From assembly GCA_028284585.1 (NCBI GenBank), contig JANQRK010000028.1:1-49169 (forward strand): a DNA stretch of 49,169 nucleotides, given 5' to 3'. Below, one piece after another: positions 27,273 through 34,561 of this stretch; the first letter of the stretch is position 1, and every line of letters begins with the position of its first letter. The notes beneath the pieces are model-generated. The model did not search any database. It had not been told where the DNA came from and saw only the letters and a program-made list of their open reading frames with translations. The position numbers and the translations under genes are program-made. This stretch comes from Chromatiales bacterium (GTDB taxonomy: Bacteria; Pseudomonadota; Gammaproteobacteria; Chromatiales; Chromatiaceae).

Positions 27273-27639
27273 TCAAGGGACAGTCTCGGCGGACGCTCTC
27301 GACCATGTCGGATGTGGTGGTCTAGTCGGCTTTCAACACGAAGCAGCCAAAGTCGTAGACGGTCAGGAGGTCGGCTTAGGGCGCAGAGCTGTCGATAAGG
27401 CTGGTCAACAGTCATAGCGGCTACCCGTTGCATAGCATACGTCCGCGAGGCTCGGATGCTGAGGCCTTACTGAAGTTCAAACCGATTTAATGACCTCTGC
27501 TTAGAGGCCAGCGATCAGCTCTAATTCGCCTAATGAGCTGTTAAATGCGATCCGATGACTGCCCACACACCTGCAGGTGGGCTTTGGCAGGGGCCAACGC
27601 TGACGTAATAGGCCCACCTACGTGGGCTCATCCTTACTT
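27273..27639. other. Gene-free stretch with a hairpin after the PEP-CTERM-like gene
   Basis: No gene is supported. GCCCAC-CTAC-GTGGGC (27612-27627) forms a hairpin 12 bases past the stop of the gene at 27640 and may be its terminator (CTATTA follows on the minus strand). A second dyad, CACCTGCAGGTG, lies near 27568. The composition is more AT-rich than the rest of the element. Confidence 0.4.
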
Positions 27640-28188
27640 TCAGACAGCGATCCGTCGTCTCAACGCCAGCAGACCGAAGAACAATAGAGCAAGGGTTGAG
27701 GGGAGCGGGACGGCTTTGGGTGTGACAATTATTTCTCCACCCCTGTCGACCCCAGTTAGGTTGCCAGTCGTGAGCACGACCTGTCCACCGGATGCCGAGC
27801 CCTGAACGAGGAAAAATCCCGGGTCGGCTCCAATGTCGAAAGCCAAACCGAAGAAATTGTCTACCGAGAAATCGAAATCCCCTAGGACCGTATCAAAACG
27901 GACGAACAAGAAATTGTAGGTTGAAATTCCACCGGCAACGTTGGTGGTGGATTGAATGAGTGTGTTGCTCGGATCGAAAAAGTCGACCATCAGAGACTCG
28001 ATTCCGTTTGTGGCACCTAGCCCGTCAGCGGAAGCAATTGAAAAAGTGTCATCGACTGTAATCATGCCTTCCGCGGAGTATCCACCGTTACCAGTCCAGT
28101 CGAAGTTGTATCCAATTAGTGCCGCGTTGGCAGCTCCCCCCCAAAGAAGCGCCAGAAGTACGATGGTACGGACTGTGATGATCTTCAT
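27640..28188 (-). CDS. Secreted protein with PEP-CTERM-like sorting tail
   Basis: The 182-aa protein has a clear signal peptide (cleavage likely after GGAANA, residue 22). A beta-rich, Asp/Gly/Phe-rich domain follows. The C-terminal tail VPLPSTLALLFFGLLALRRR is the tripartite motif of PEP-CTERM-type signals (VPLP variant, hydrophobic helix, arginines) recognised by exosortase. An AAGGGGA ribosome site precedes the ATG. No exosortase is in the window, so sorting depends on a host gene elsewhere. A surface or matrix protein as cargo of a mobile element is unusual. The fine function is unknown. Confidence 0.75.
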   Translation of the reverse strand: MKIITVRTIVLLALLWGGAANAALIGYNFDWTGNGGYSAEGMITVDDTFSIASADGLGATNGIESLMVDFFDPSNTLIQSTTNVAGGISTYNFLFVRFDTVLGDFDFSVDNFFGLAFDIGADPGFFLVQGSASGGQVVLTTGNLTGVDRGGEIIVTPKAVPLPSTLALLFFGLLALRRRIAV

Positions 28189-28536
28189 AGCATTCCCCTT
28201 TGCATCCTTACTATTTTAATTCTTTGATAGGCAAATAACGCGCCACATTTCAAAAACATGCAGGTTTTCAGATACTTGAAACGAATTTCGCAAATCTCGG
28301 ATTCTTGGCTTAAGGACAAAGTGTTAAAAATGCTGACGGGGAACTTCCGGTTTAACCGAAGGCGGTTACGCAGCACCGCTGGCAAGACGTCTCCTTTGCT
28401 CTTGAGCAGCGGTCAACTGATGCTTGGAAACCGAGCAACCGGTAATGGCCGAAAGCAGGCGGACGTTCTGAAATCAGCGTACAGAGACTGTCAGATCAGA
28501 TCCCGGTTTGTATATTTACCTGATCATGTAAAGGCC
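28189..28536. other. Gap upstream of the PEP-CTERM-like gene
   Basis: A 94-codon plus-strand ORF at 28258 has no ribosome site or recognisable content, and I do not call it. On the minus strand TTGAAA near 28246 and a TATCAA-like box 17 bases on could be a sigma-70 promoter for the secreted-protein gene. I see nothing else. Confidence 0.35.
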
Positions 28537-28875
28537 CTATAAGCAGCGAGCTTCGCCGAGCTTTATCCATTTGCCATTGCGGGCAAGTTGAACAATGTCG
28601 ATAACCTGCACCCAGACCTTACTGCCCCTGAAACCGTTTTCATACAGGACTTGACAAACGTACGACGCGTAGCCATCCCGACTGGATTCGTCCGGGATTA
28701 CACCAACTTTGAAGATTCTCTTCGCTGTCCAGACGGCATCCTTCGCCGTTGGTTCCTCATTGCTCTGAAATAGCTTCTTTACCTTCTCTTGTTGGGCGCT
28801 GTACGTGTCGGCAGCCGCTACGACGCATGAAGCTGTAATGAGTGCAAAGGTTAAGCCACGAATTAGGTTTTTCAT
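28537..28875 (-). CDS. Small secreted protein of unknown function
   Basis: The ATG at 28875 with an AGAGGG ribosome site gives 112 aa starting MKNLIRGLTFALITASCVVA, a typical signal peptide probably cleaved after Ala-Ala-Ala near residue 22. An in-frame start 13 codons upstream would spoil the signal and is rejected. The mature part is about 90 residues with two cysteines and a short lysine-rich region. I recognise no domain. Together with the PEP-CTERM-like gene it forms the element's apparent cargo. Confidence 0.65.
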   Translation of the reverse strand: MKNLIRGLTFALITASCVVAAADTYSAQQEKVKKLFQSNEEPTAKDAVWTAKRIFKVGVIPDESSRDGYASYVCQVLYENGFRGSKVWVQVIDIVQLARNGKWIKLGEARCL

Positions 28876-29008
28876 ATGCCCTCTACTAATTACATAACTA
28901 CAAACATACCCCACATGTGTCCGATAACATTTCCGCGATTCTGCCGTGTATATGGGTCCTCACCTGGCCGGGAGCTGCCACCATAAGCACGTGAGTTTGC
29001 TACTGTGA

Positions 29009-29021
29009 GTTACGCCGTAAC
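29009..29021. promoter_or_regulatory. Palindrome GTTAC-GCC-GTAAC (copy 3 of 3)
   Basis: This is the same dyad as at 27256, placed between the secreted-protein gene and the 220-aa gene. It suggests that the cargo promoter region shares the regulator. Confidence 0.5.
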
Positions 29022-29045
29022 GATCAGTCAGCACGACACCCATGA

Positions 29046-29070
29046 GGCCAGGCAGGTGCCATCCCTGGCC
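29046..29070 (-). terminator. Hairpin downstream of the 220-aa gene
   Basis: GGCCAGG (29046-29052) pairs with CCTGGCC (29064-29070) just past the stop of the gene at 29081. There is no T-tract, so termination is only suggested by position. Confidence 0.4.
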
Positions 29071-29080
29071 GGAGAATGAG

Positions 29081-29743
29081 TCAAGCGGCCTCGCCCGCGG
29101 CGATGCGCTCCAATTGACTACCGACATCGTCGGCGCCAACATGCGCCAGCACGCCTTGTCGTGCGGTCTGGAGCACGCCCTCGGCTGCCTGGAGATTGCG
29201 CAGACGCGCAGCGCTCGCGGGATTTTTCACCTCGTTCGCGGCTCGCTGTGCATCGGCTAACGGCTGGCGATCCCTCAGCATCGGCAGCGGGCTATCCGCC
29301 ACCGCGTTCAGCAATTCGACATTGCCCGATGTTCCCGCGTCCAACAGACGCACATGCAATTCAAGTTCGTCGAGATCGGCCAGGCCTCGGCGAATTTCTG
29401 AGGCACGCAGCTCGGCCACCACAGGATCGGCTGATTCGAGCTTGACCGCCGCGAGCCTGCCAGATTCGGTCTCGATCTCATCGGCCACTTGCCGCAGCAT
29501 CGGATCGAAAAACCTGCGTGCCGACTCGGCTGTGCCTTGTGCGAGTTCGGCTTGCTTGCTTTTGCGACCGACATCGCTCAGCCGGTCGTCGTTTCGGATG
29601 TGCTGCATCTCGCGGTCAAACTCGTTAACCAAGCCCATCGCGCGCCGTCGCGCGTTCTCAAGCATGTCTGCCTGTGCGTCATCGAATTTCCGGGATTCGA
29701 TCTGACGCATCATGATCTCGCCAAGTAAGTTGCTATCGGTCAT
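29081..29743 (-). CDS. Helical protein of unknown function
   Basis: The 220-aa product has an AGGAG ribosome site before the ATG. It is charged, almost entirely helical in appearance and free of cysteines, with long runs of Ala, Arg, Glu and Asp (DAQADMLENARRRAMGLVNE near residue 25). This suggests coiled coils. No signal peptide or membrane segment is seen. It is the last of a run of small genes (30219 to 29081) with tiny gaps or overlaps. A scaffold-like or packaging-interference role would fit a satellite, but nothing in the sequence proves it. Confidence 0.6.
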   Translation of the reverse strand: MTDSNLLGEIMMRQIESRKFDDAQADMLENARRRAMGLVNEFDREMQHIRNDDRLSDVGRKSKQAELAQGTAESARRFFDPMLRQVADEIETESGRLAAVKLESADPVVAELRASEIRRGLADLDELELHVRLLDAGTSGNVELLNAVADSPLPMLRDRQPLADAQRAANEVKNPASAARLRNLQAAEGVLQTARQGVLAHVGADDVGSQLERIAAGEAA

Positions 29744-29744
29744 G

Positions 29745-29981
29745 TCAATGCTCCTGTTCTAACGATTCAACTAAGCGCGTCACGGCGCGCTGCTGGTCGG
29801 CCACTAATGCGGGCCAGTCTTCCGGTGCCACTTGAGGCAACAGCAAAATGCCACCAGCGCCGCTTGGCGGCGTCTCTGGCGGCGGCCCGGTCGTCGGGTC
29901 AAAAAACCGGACGCCGAAGTCACCACGACCTGCTCGTGCGGCCTCCAGGCGCCTTATGCGCCGCTCGAGATTTCTAATCAC
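29745..29981 (-). CDS. Small protein of unknown function
   Basis: The 78-aa product starts at a GTG at 29981, overlapping the previous gene by 8 bases. The N-terminus is a basic helix (VIRNLERRIRRLEAARAGRG), followed by a Pro/Gly-rich loop and a short helical tail. The stop lies one base before the next ATG. Tight packing between neighbours supports it as real. I recognise no family. Confidence 0.55.
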   Translation of the reverse strand: MIRNLERRIRRLEAARAGRGDFGVRFFDPTTGPPPETPPSGAGGILLLPQVAPEDWPALVADQQRAVTRLVESLEQEH

Positions 29982-30219
29982 GTTCGACCTCCAGGGCGTG
30001 CACTCGACGCTCCAGTTGCGCGGCTTCCAGCACCCTCGCTAGTTGCGTCAACATGAAAATATATTTCGTGCCGTCGCTAACTTCGATGTCACCGCGACGG
30101 GCCTGTCGATAACATCGCGCCATTTCAACCGCGATATCATCCAGCGTTTTCAAGCGCGGCTGTTTCTGCGGGGCAGGTCGCCGTTTGGATTCGCTCTGTA
30201 GCAATGTCGTTTTCGGCAC
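29974..30219 (-). CDS. Small phage-type protein of unknown function
   Basis: I choose the GTG at 30219 (VPKTTLLQSESKRRPAPQKQ) because TTGGGGT lies at the right distance; a GTG at 30261 is also possible. The 81-aa product contains RLKTLDDIAVEMARCYRQAR, then GDIEVSDGTKYIFMLTQLAR. This helical pattern is common in small phage and prophage proteins sometimes found near small terminase genes. The identity is not secure. It overlaps the next gene by 8 bases. Confidence 0.5.
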   Translation of the reverse strand: MPKTTLLQSESKRRPAPQKQPRLKTLDDIAVEMARCYRQARRGDIEVSDGTKYIFMLTQLARVLEAAQLERRVHALEVERD

Positions 30220-30303
30220 AACTTGACCCCAAATTTCGCACCATTTAACCCCAATCTTCACCCGACCGCGACTGAATCGCCCAGCACCCCGGTTTTTAAC
30301 ACG

Positions 30304-30687
30304 TCAACCAGCGTCGACCCCTGCCTTGCAAAGGCAGTTAAGCGTGACTTCTTTGATTCTCGGCTGATACCGCCGGGCCTTGCCGCCGCGCCGGACCAAC
30401 AGCTTGCGCCAGCTAATCAACTGCACCCGACCGCCGGCCGCCAGCCAGGCAAGCACGGCTTCGCGTCGCTCACCCAGTAGCTTGCGCCGGTGTGCTGCAT
30501 GATTGACGCCGCAGGACTGCACGGCCAGGATCTCGCCGGGCCGGATCGCGAGCAGGTCGAAACAGCCGTAGAGATCCAGCTTGTGGCCGCCTCCGGGTAG
30601 GTCTGGCCGCGGCACCCAGCGCTCGCATATGGCCGTCCGGTAGCCCTGCTCGCGCAGGTGGCGCAATGTTCGCTGGGTCGGGGTCAT
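30304..30687 (-). CDS. VRR-NUC-like / PD-(D/E)XK-type phage nuclease
   Basis: The 127-aa product has an AGGAT ribosome site before the ATG. The core KLDLYGCFDLLAIRPGEILA, then VQSCG, matches a phage family with the pattern D-L-x-G-x-x-D-L-x-A ... Q-V/S-T/C, a minimal restriction-endonuclease-like fold in which Gln replaces the usual catalytic Glu. Conserved downstream basic residues (NHAAHRRKLL) are present. It could process DNA junctions or ends during replication. Its promoter region is the GCAGAC cluster at 30707-30852, so the origin and this gene are coupled by position. Confidence 0.6.
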   Translation of the reverse strand: MTPTQRTLRHLREQGYRTAICERWVPRPDLPGGGHKLDLYGCFDLLAIRPGEILAVQSCGVNHAAHRRKLLGERREAVLAWLAAGGRVQLISWRKLLVRRGGKARRYQPRIKEVTLNCLCKAGVDAG

Positions 30688-30706
30688 ATCCTGTCCACTC
30701 GCTCCG

Positions 30707-30852
30707 GTCTGCCGCTAGCAGACATTCGCAGACAAATTGCAGACAATAAGCAGACGTTGCAGACACCGCATGGACAAGCAGACAGCAGACATTGCAGACA
30801 TATAAGAGTCTGCATGTCTGCGTCTGCCCAGTGCGGTGTTCCGTCTGTCTGC
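30707..30852. repeat. Iteron cluster: 13 GCAGAC hexamers, putative replication origin
   Basis: Direct copies of GCAGAC start at 30718, 30728, 30739, 30750, 30759, 30778, 30785 and 30794. Inverted copies (GTCTGC) start at 30707, 30808, 30816, 30822 and 30847. The first five direct copies are 9-11 bases apart, about one helical turn. Three share the longer form TTGCAGACA. The cluster fills the gap between the RepA-type helicase gene and the nuclease-like gene. Iterons next to helicase and primase genes are characteristic of plasmid and P4-type origins. Confidence 0.75.
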
Positions 30853-30853
30853 T

Positions 30854-32011
30854 TCATTGCTCGGTCACCGGCTGATAAACCCCTCGAGCAAACCCCCGCT
30901 CAACAAGCCCGGCATCGGATAGGCGCTTGATAATTCGCTGCATGGCTTTTTCCTGGCGCTTGAATTCCCCGTCAGGAATCAGGCCGGCGGCGACACACTG
31001 AGCGCGCCAGTCGGCTAGCTTCGGACTGGTGGTCGCTGCGATCTCCCGCAGGATGTCGAACGCCTGCATGTCCTTGGTGTCCGGTTCGTTGCTGTCGCTG
31101 AATTCCAGATCGGCCGCGGACAGCACGCCGAAATCACCACGGCGCAGCCAGATCGGTGCGTAGGCAGCCGGTGGGAGGTGATTGCCTTTTGTGGCGCAGA
31201 CCTGGAGGTACCGCTTGCGTTCGGCTAGATCGGTGATTCCAGCGCGCAGCGCTTCGGTGGCGGTCATCGTACGCAGCGCATATTCCATGCGCACCGCGTC
31301 GGTAATCGCACCGCCACCGCGGCTGTTGTGGCTAGCAAGCTCCTCGGTGTGTTGGCTGCCCTTGGTCGCGTGAGACGCGATCAAGCAGGTTGCACCGGTG
31401 CGCACCGCCAGATCATCGGCCAGCTTGCCCAGGGTGCGCTGGTCGTTTTGGTCGAGTTCATCGCCTTCAGTCACGGATAGCGCCGGGTCGATCGCAACGA
31501 ACACCACGCCGCCTATCTGAAGTATTTTTTCTTCGAGCGTGTGGTAGTTAGGGGTCTTGGCGAGTGCACCGCGCTCGTCGCGTGCCAACAATTTGAGGTC
31601 ACGGCCCGCCAACGGATAGACGTGCAGTGATGCAGCAACCTGATCCATCTGCGCATCGCTCAACCGCAGGCCGCTGACCATGGCGTATAGAACATCGTGC
31701 ACATCGGCCTGCGTGTCTTCGGTGAGCACAAGAAGACTCTTTCCCGGTGTGGCAATCTCCCAGTCCCACGGCAAACGCTCGACCGCAGCGCCAATCCCGA
31801 GGTGATACAAAAAGCGAGTTTTCGAACTACCGCCAAGGCCGGTGACCAGACCGCCGCGCCCGAGCTGAATGCGATTCCGAACAAGCTCGCGTCGAGGCTG
31901 CGGCTTGCGCCTGAGCAAATCGCCGATCGCGAGCGGTGAATCCCAAACGATCTCAGGCTCTTGTTTTGCCCGATAGGCCTCGATGTCCTTGAGATAGTTA
32001 CGATCGGTCAC
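30854..32011 (-). CDS. RepA-type replicative helicase (AAA_25 family)
   Basis: This is a hexameric-helicase-type RecA-fold ATPase, as in RSF1010 RepA and many phages and satellites. The GTG start overlaps the CHC2 gene stop (GTGA). The 385-aa product has Walker A GLGGSSKT (58-65), Walker B VFVAIDPAL (Asp175) and sensor motif LIASHATKG (about 210-218). A C-terminal helical, probably winged-helix segment follows (DILREIAATTSPKLADWRAQ onward). It probably unwinds DNA at the adjacent GCAGAC cluster. Confidence 0.85.
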   Translation of the reverse strand: MTDRNYLKDIEAYRAKQEPEIVWDSPLAIGDLLRRKPQPRRELVRNRIQLGRGGLVTGLGGSSKTRFLYHLGIGAAVERLPWDWEIATPGKSLLVLTEDTQADVHDVLYAMVSGLRLSDAQMDQVAASLHVYPLAGRDLKLLARDERGALAKTPNYHTLEEKILQIGGVVFVAIDPALSVTEGDELDQNDQRTLGKLADDLAVRTGATCLIASHATKGSQHTEELASHNSRGGGAITDAVRMEYALRTMTATEALRAGITDLAERKRYLQVCATKGNHLPPAAYAPIWLRRGDFGVLSAADLEFSDSNEPDTKDMQAFDILREIAATTSPKLADWRAQCVAAGLIPDGEFKRQEKAMQRIIKRLSDAGLVERGFARGVYQPVTEQ

Positions 32012-32406
32012 GCTGCCCCTTTGACGCGCTCTAACGCGATCTCAAGGCGCGCACGATCCTCCGCGCTCAAGGTCTTGCCTGCACGCAGATCGGATTCGGC
32101 TAGGTCGATGATTCGCCGCTCGAGCGCAATCAAATCGATAGGTGGCAGCTTGATCTTTTGCGCGCAAGCAGCAGCATGAGCTGCTCGGTACTCGTCTGGA
32201 TACAAGTCGCGAAACGTCAGTCCGACAGCGTTCAAAACGTCTTCCGCCTCGCAGCCTGCAAAGCAGTGGACGAGCACCTTGTCGCCGGCATCCCGGATCG
32301 ATAACGACGGCGAACGGTCATCATGAGCGGGGCACTCTGAGTACCAGCGGCCATCGCCGGCGGGCCTGACGCCGTCTAGGCGGGATAGCAGGGTCTCTAC
32401 GGTCAT
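32008..32406 (-). CDS. CHC2-type zinc-finger primase fragment protein
   Basis: The 132-aa product (ATG at 32406 overlapping the previous stop as ATGA) holds a DnaG-type CHC2 zinc ribbon: Cys25 and His28 in CPAHDD, Cys48 and Cys52 in VHCFAGC. A helical tail follows. The catalytic TOPRIM part of a primase is not in this protein but may be supplied by the preceding gene, so the primase looks split into two polypeptides. A longer in-frame start at 32466 lies inside that gene and is rejected. Confidence 0.82.
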   Translation of the reverse strand: MTVETLLSRLDGVRPAGDGRWYSECPAHDDRSPSLSIRDAGDKVLVHCFAGCEAEDVLNAVGLTFRDLYPDEYRAAHAAACAQKIKLPPIDLIALERRIIDLAESDLRAGKTLSAEDRARLEIALERVKGAA

Positions 32407-33308
32407 TGCGCCGCCCCAGGGTATTCTGAGGCTAGCCTCACTTTGCGCGCTTGGGCCTTGTTCCACATGCGGTGGAACTTCTGCATGCTTTCGACTTCGA
32501 CCTTCTCGATTTCCAGCGCGTGGTTCCAGGCTGGGACATCGATCATGCCTAGTATTTCGTTATCGACACGCTTGCGCAGAATGTTGGACGGCAGCGCGTC
32601 GAGTTCCCAACACTTTTCCCCGTAATTCTTCCGAAACCACTGATAGCGCTTGTCACCAGACTTGGTCTCGACATCGAAGCTCGGCAGGTTGCCGGTCACG
32701 ACATCGGCGCGTGTCAGTGCACATCGGATGATTCGGAAATTGTCAGCACCGTATCGAGTGAGTCGGCCGAGCAGGTCCGTTTCTGACATATACATGCCGC
32801 TCGGATCCCAGTCACCGACATACAGCACGGTCAAGGTGCGCGGTGAATCGAGGGTGTGTTCGGCAATGTCATTGACGACCGTTGCGGATGCGAAACCATG
32901 CATAACCCGAAAGGCGACGCCGTACTTATCCAGCACAGGCTTGAGAATGCCGCGAACGGTGCCTTTCTCGGACCACACTTCAACCCATTCGGTTTGCTGG
33001 TCCCAGTAGTCTCGACGGTAGCCTTGGACGGCTGCATCGAGGATGGCTTCCGGCGAATCCCATGTCTGTACATGCTCAACGCCGCGTGTCTCATCGACAA
33101 TATCGGACCAGTCGATTTCGCCGCGCTCGCGCGCTTCAGTGAGTATCCGGCTCACCTTGTTGGTCTCTTTACGGCTCATGTTTTTGATGAGCCCGCGAGT
33201 GAAAAGCCGATAGCAGATGGCGCGGACGGTTGTTGGCGCTTCCTCGGCGAGTATTTGTTGGCTAGCCTCAATTAGCGCTAGGGTCTTAGACGATCTGCCG
33301 CGACCCAT
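32403..33308 (-). CDS. Topo VI/Spo11-like TOPRIM protein
   Basis: The ATG at 33308 shares TGATG with the stop of the 56-aa ORF and has a GAGGTG site, giving 301 aa. An ATG six codons upstream (33326) is less likely. The N-terminal 80 residues look like a winged-helix domain (TTVRAICYRLFTRGLIKNMS). The TOPRIM domain shows WSEKGTVRGIL (Glu114), GFASATVVNDIAE, and VLYVGDWDPSGMYM (DxD at 166-168), the pattern of topoisomerase VI A and Spo11. It lacks the tyrosine DNA-cleavage domain of those enzymes as far as I can see. The operon with a CHC2 primase piece suggests a replication or priming role. Confidence 0.78.
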   Translation of the reverse strand: MGRGRSSKTLALIEASQQILAEEAPTTVRAICYRLFTRGLIKNMSRKETNKVSRILTEARERGEIDWSDIVDETRGVEHVQTWDSPEAILDAAVQGYRRDYWDQQTEWVEVWSEKGTVRGILKPVLDKYGVAFRVMHGFASATVVNDIAEHTLDSPRTLTVLYVGDWDPSGMYMSETDLLGRLTRYGADNFRIIRCALTRADVVTGNLPSFDVETKSGDKRYQWFRKNYGEKCWELDALPSNILRKRVDNEILGMIDVPAWNHALEIEKVEVESMQKFHRMWNKAQARKVRLASEYPGAAQ

Positions 33309-33478
33309 CAGCGCACCTCGAGCCAACCCGGCAGCAAGTCATCGACCATGGGCAGGTGGCCCAGGTATCGGGCCGGCCATCTGATCACCCGGTATCGGCG
33401 CACGTGATCGTCGATGCCGAATAGGCCGCGGTCGCGGCGCCAGCGATAGCAGCCGGGCGGTGTCGTGTTATCCTTCAT
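33308..33478 (-). CDS. 56-aa basic protein at the head of the replication operon
   Basis: I read this on the minus strand: an ATG at 33478 gives MKDNTTPPGCYRWRRDRGLF and ends PGWLEVR with a TGA that shares a base with the next ATG. It is rich in Arg and Trp, with no membrane segment. One-base overlap with the TOPRIM gene suggests translational coupling. The ribosome site is weak (GCGAAGTCGAG). No family is recognised. Confidence 0.55.
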   Translation of the reverse strand: MKDNTTPPGCYRWRRDRGLFGIDDHVRRYRVIRWPARYLGHLPMVDDLLPGWLEVR

Positions 33479-33533
33479 CTCGACTTCGCGCTACTGTGGC
33501 GGTTGTTGTGACGGTCAATGCTCCAGATTCCCC

Positions 33534-33565
33534 GCGCCGGCTCCCCCGCCGGCGCATTTCTTTTT
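33534..33565 (+). terminator. GC-rich hairpin with T-run, plus strand
   Basis: GCGCCGGC (33534-33541) pairs perfectly with GCCGGCGC (33548-33555), followed by ATTTCTTTTT. It has the shape of an intrinsic terminator on the plus strand, although no plus-strand gene precedes it. It may block host transcription or act as an antisense terminator. Confidence 0.55.
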
Positions 33566-33667
33566 GCGGCCTTACCGCCGATATACGGCGGGGGTCGGTA
33601 AACGCAGACACCGCCCTGGCGGCGTCGATCGCGATATTTCTCCATTCGGGTTAACCCGCCGGGTAAA

Positions 33668-33901
33668 TCAGCCAGCCTCGGCGGTGGGATACGGGTTAGC
33701 GGCGCGAATTCTCTCGATCGCGGCAGCGGCCTTTGATTGCAGGGTCAAATTGCGCTTTCCGATCTGATAATCAGGCATGGGTAAATCGCCCCGTTGCCGC
33801 ATCCGCCACAAGGTCGCTCGATTGGTGAAGCCAAGCAGGCGCAAGATCTCGCCGTCGTCGAGGGCGGGCTCGGGCTGGTGCTGGTCGTCGGTGGCGTGCA
33901 T
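33668..33901 (-). CDS. AlpA-like DNA-binding regulator / excisionase
   Basis: The ATG at 33901 with a GGAGAGGAA ribosome site gives 77 aa. Residues 17-60 (DGEILRLLGFTNRATLWRMR, then PMPDYQIGKRNL) form the MerR-like helix-turn-helix of the AlpA family, which controls integrase genes or acts in excision. An in-frame ATG at 33961 adds 20 residues without a family match. It is the natural candidate for the factor that directs excision of the element. Confidence 0.75.
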   Translation of the reverse strand: MHATDDQHQPEPALDDGEILRLLGFTNRATLWRMRQRGDLPMPDYQIGKRNLTLQSKAAAAIERIRAANPYPTAEAG

Positions 33902-33991
33902 CGTTTCCTCTCCGTGTGCGCGCTGAATTGCGCTGACGGAGGTGACGATGGCACAGGCCATCGCCGAGGTGGCGGGGGATAACTTTTAAGG

Positions 33992-34561
33992 CTAGCGGCG
34001 GCGGGGTGTCAGCGCTTGATCGCGATACGCAATGAATGCCGCCTCGGACCAGTGTTCGACCATCTTCCGCCCGAACGCCTTGCCGGCATCGCGTGCCTTG
34101 CGCTGAGCCGCGCGTGCGATTTCCTTGCGGATGTATTCGGCGCTCTTGCTTTGATCGATCGCAAGTGCGCGCAGGGCATCGCCGGGATCGCCCGTACGCC
34201 AGTTCGACCAGCCCGACATGCCGGCAGCACGGTGCACGCCGTACGCGAAGGCCCAGCCTTCGGCTTGATCCTGCCGGCGCATTTTTTGTATCTCGCGCCG
34301 GAAGGCCTTGCGCCCGTCAAGTACGTCCATTGCGTCCGCCTCGAAGCGATCGAGCAGTCCGCTAAGGGGTAACTGCGAATCGGCCTCCAAGACGGTGACA
34401 GCGGCTCTCAGGCCACGGCTATCGCTTGGGTCCTGCAGGAAGTCGCAGACCAGGGCCCAGACTTCGGCCGATTGGGCGCGTAGCCAGACCGCGAGCGCGG
34501 GCGCACCGCCCGGCGGGTCAACCCACTGCGCTAGAGCTTCGAGCTCGCGCTCATCGCTCAC
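33992..34561 (-). CDS. Hypothetical protein downstream of the integrase
   Basis: The 189-aa product begins at a GTG overlapping the integrase 3' end by 11 bases, so it is probably co-transcribed. It is helical and charged with a very basic C-terminus (YRDQALTPRRR). The N-terminal half is Leu/Ala-rich and acidic. No known domain is recognised. Candidates are a regulator, an iteron-binding initiator, or a partner of the integrase; the sequence does not choose among them. Confidence 0.6.
   Translation of the reverse strand: MSDERELEALAQWVDPPGGAPALAVWLRAQSAEVWALVCDFLQDPSDSRGLRAAVTVLEADSQLPLSGLLDRFEADAMDVLDGRKAFRREIQKMRRQDQAEGWAFAYGVHRAAGMSGWSNWRTGDPGDALRALAIDQSKSAEYIRKEIARAAQRKARDAGKAFGRKMVEHWSEAAFIAYRDQALTPRRR

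Noticed and set aside
28258..28542. 94-codon plus-strand ORF inside the element
   Set aside because: It has no ribosome site, no recognisable content, and the opposite orientation to every other gene of the element.
30707..30852. CRISPR array
   Set aside because: The repeats are only 6 bases, occur in both orientations and have spacers of a few bases; no cas genes are present.
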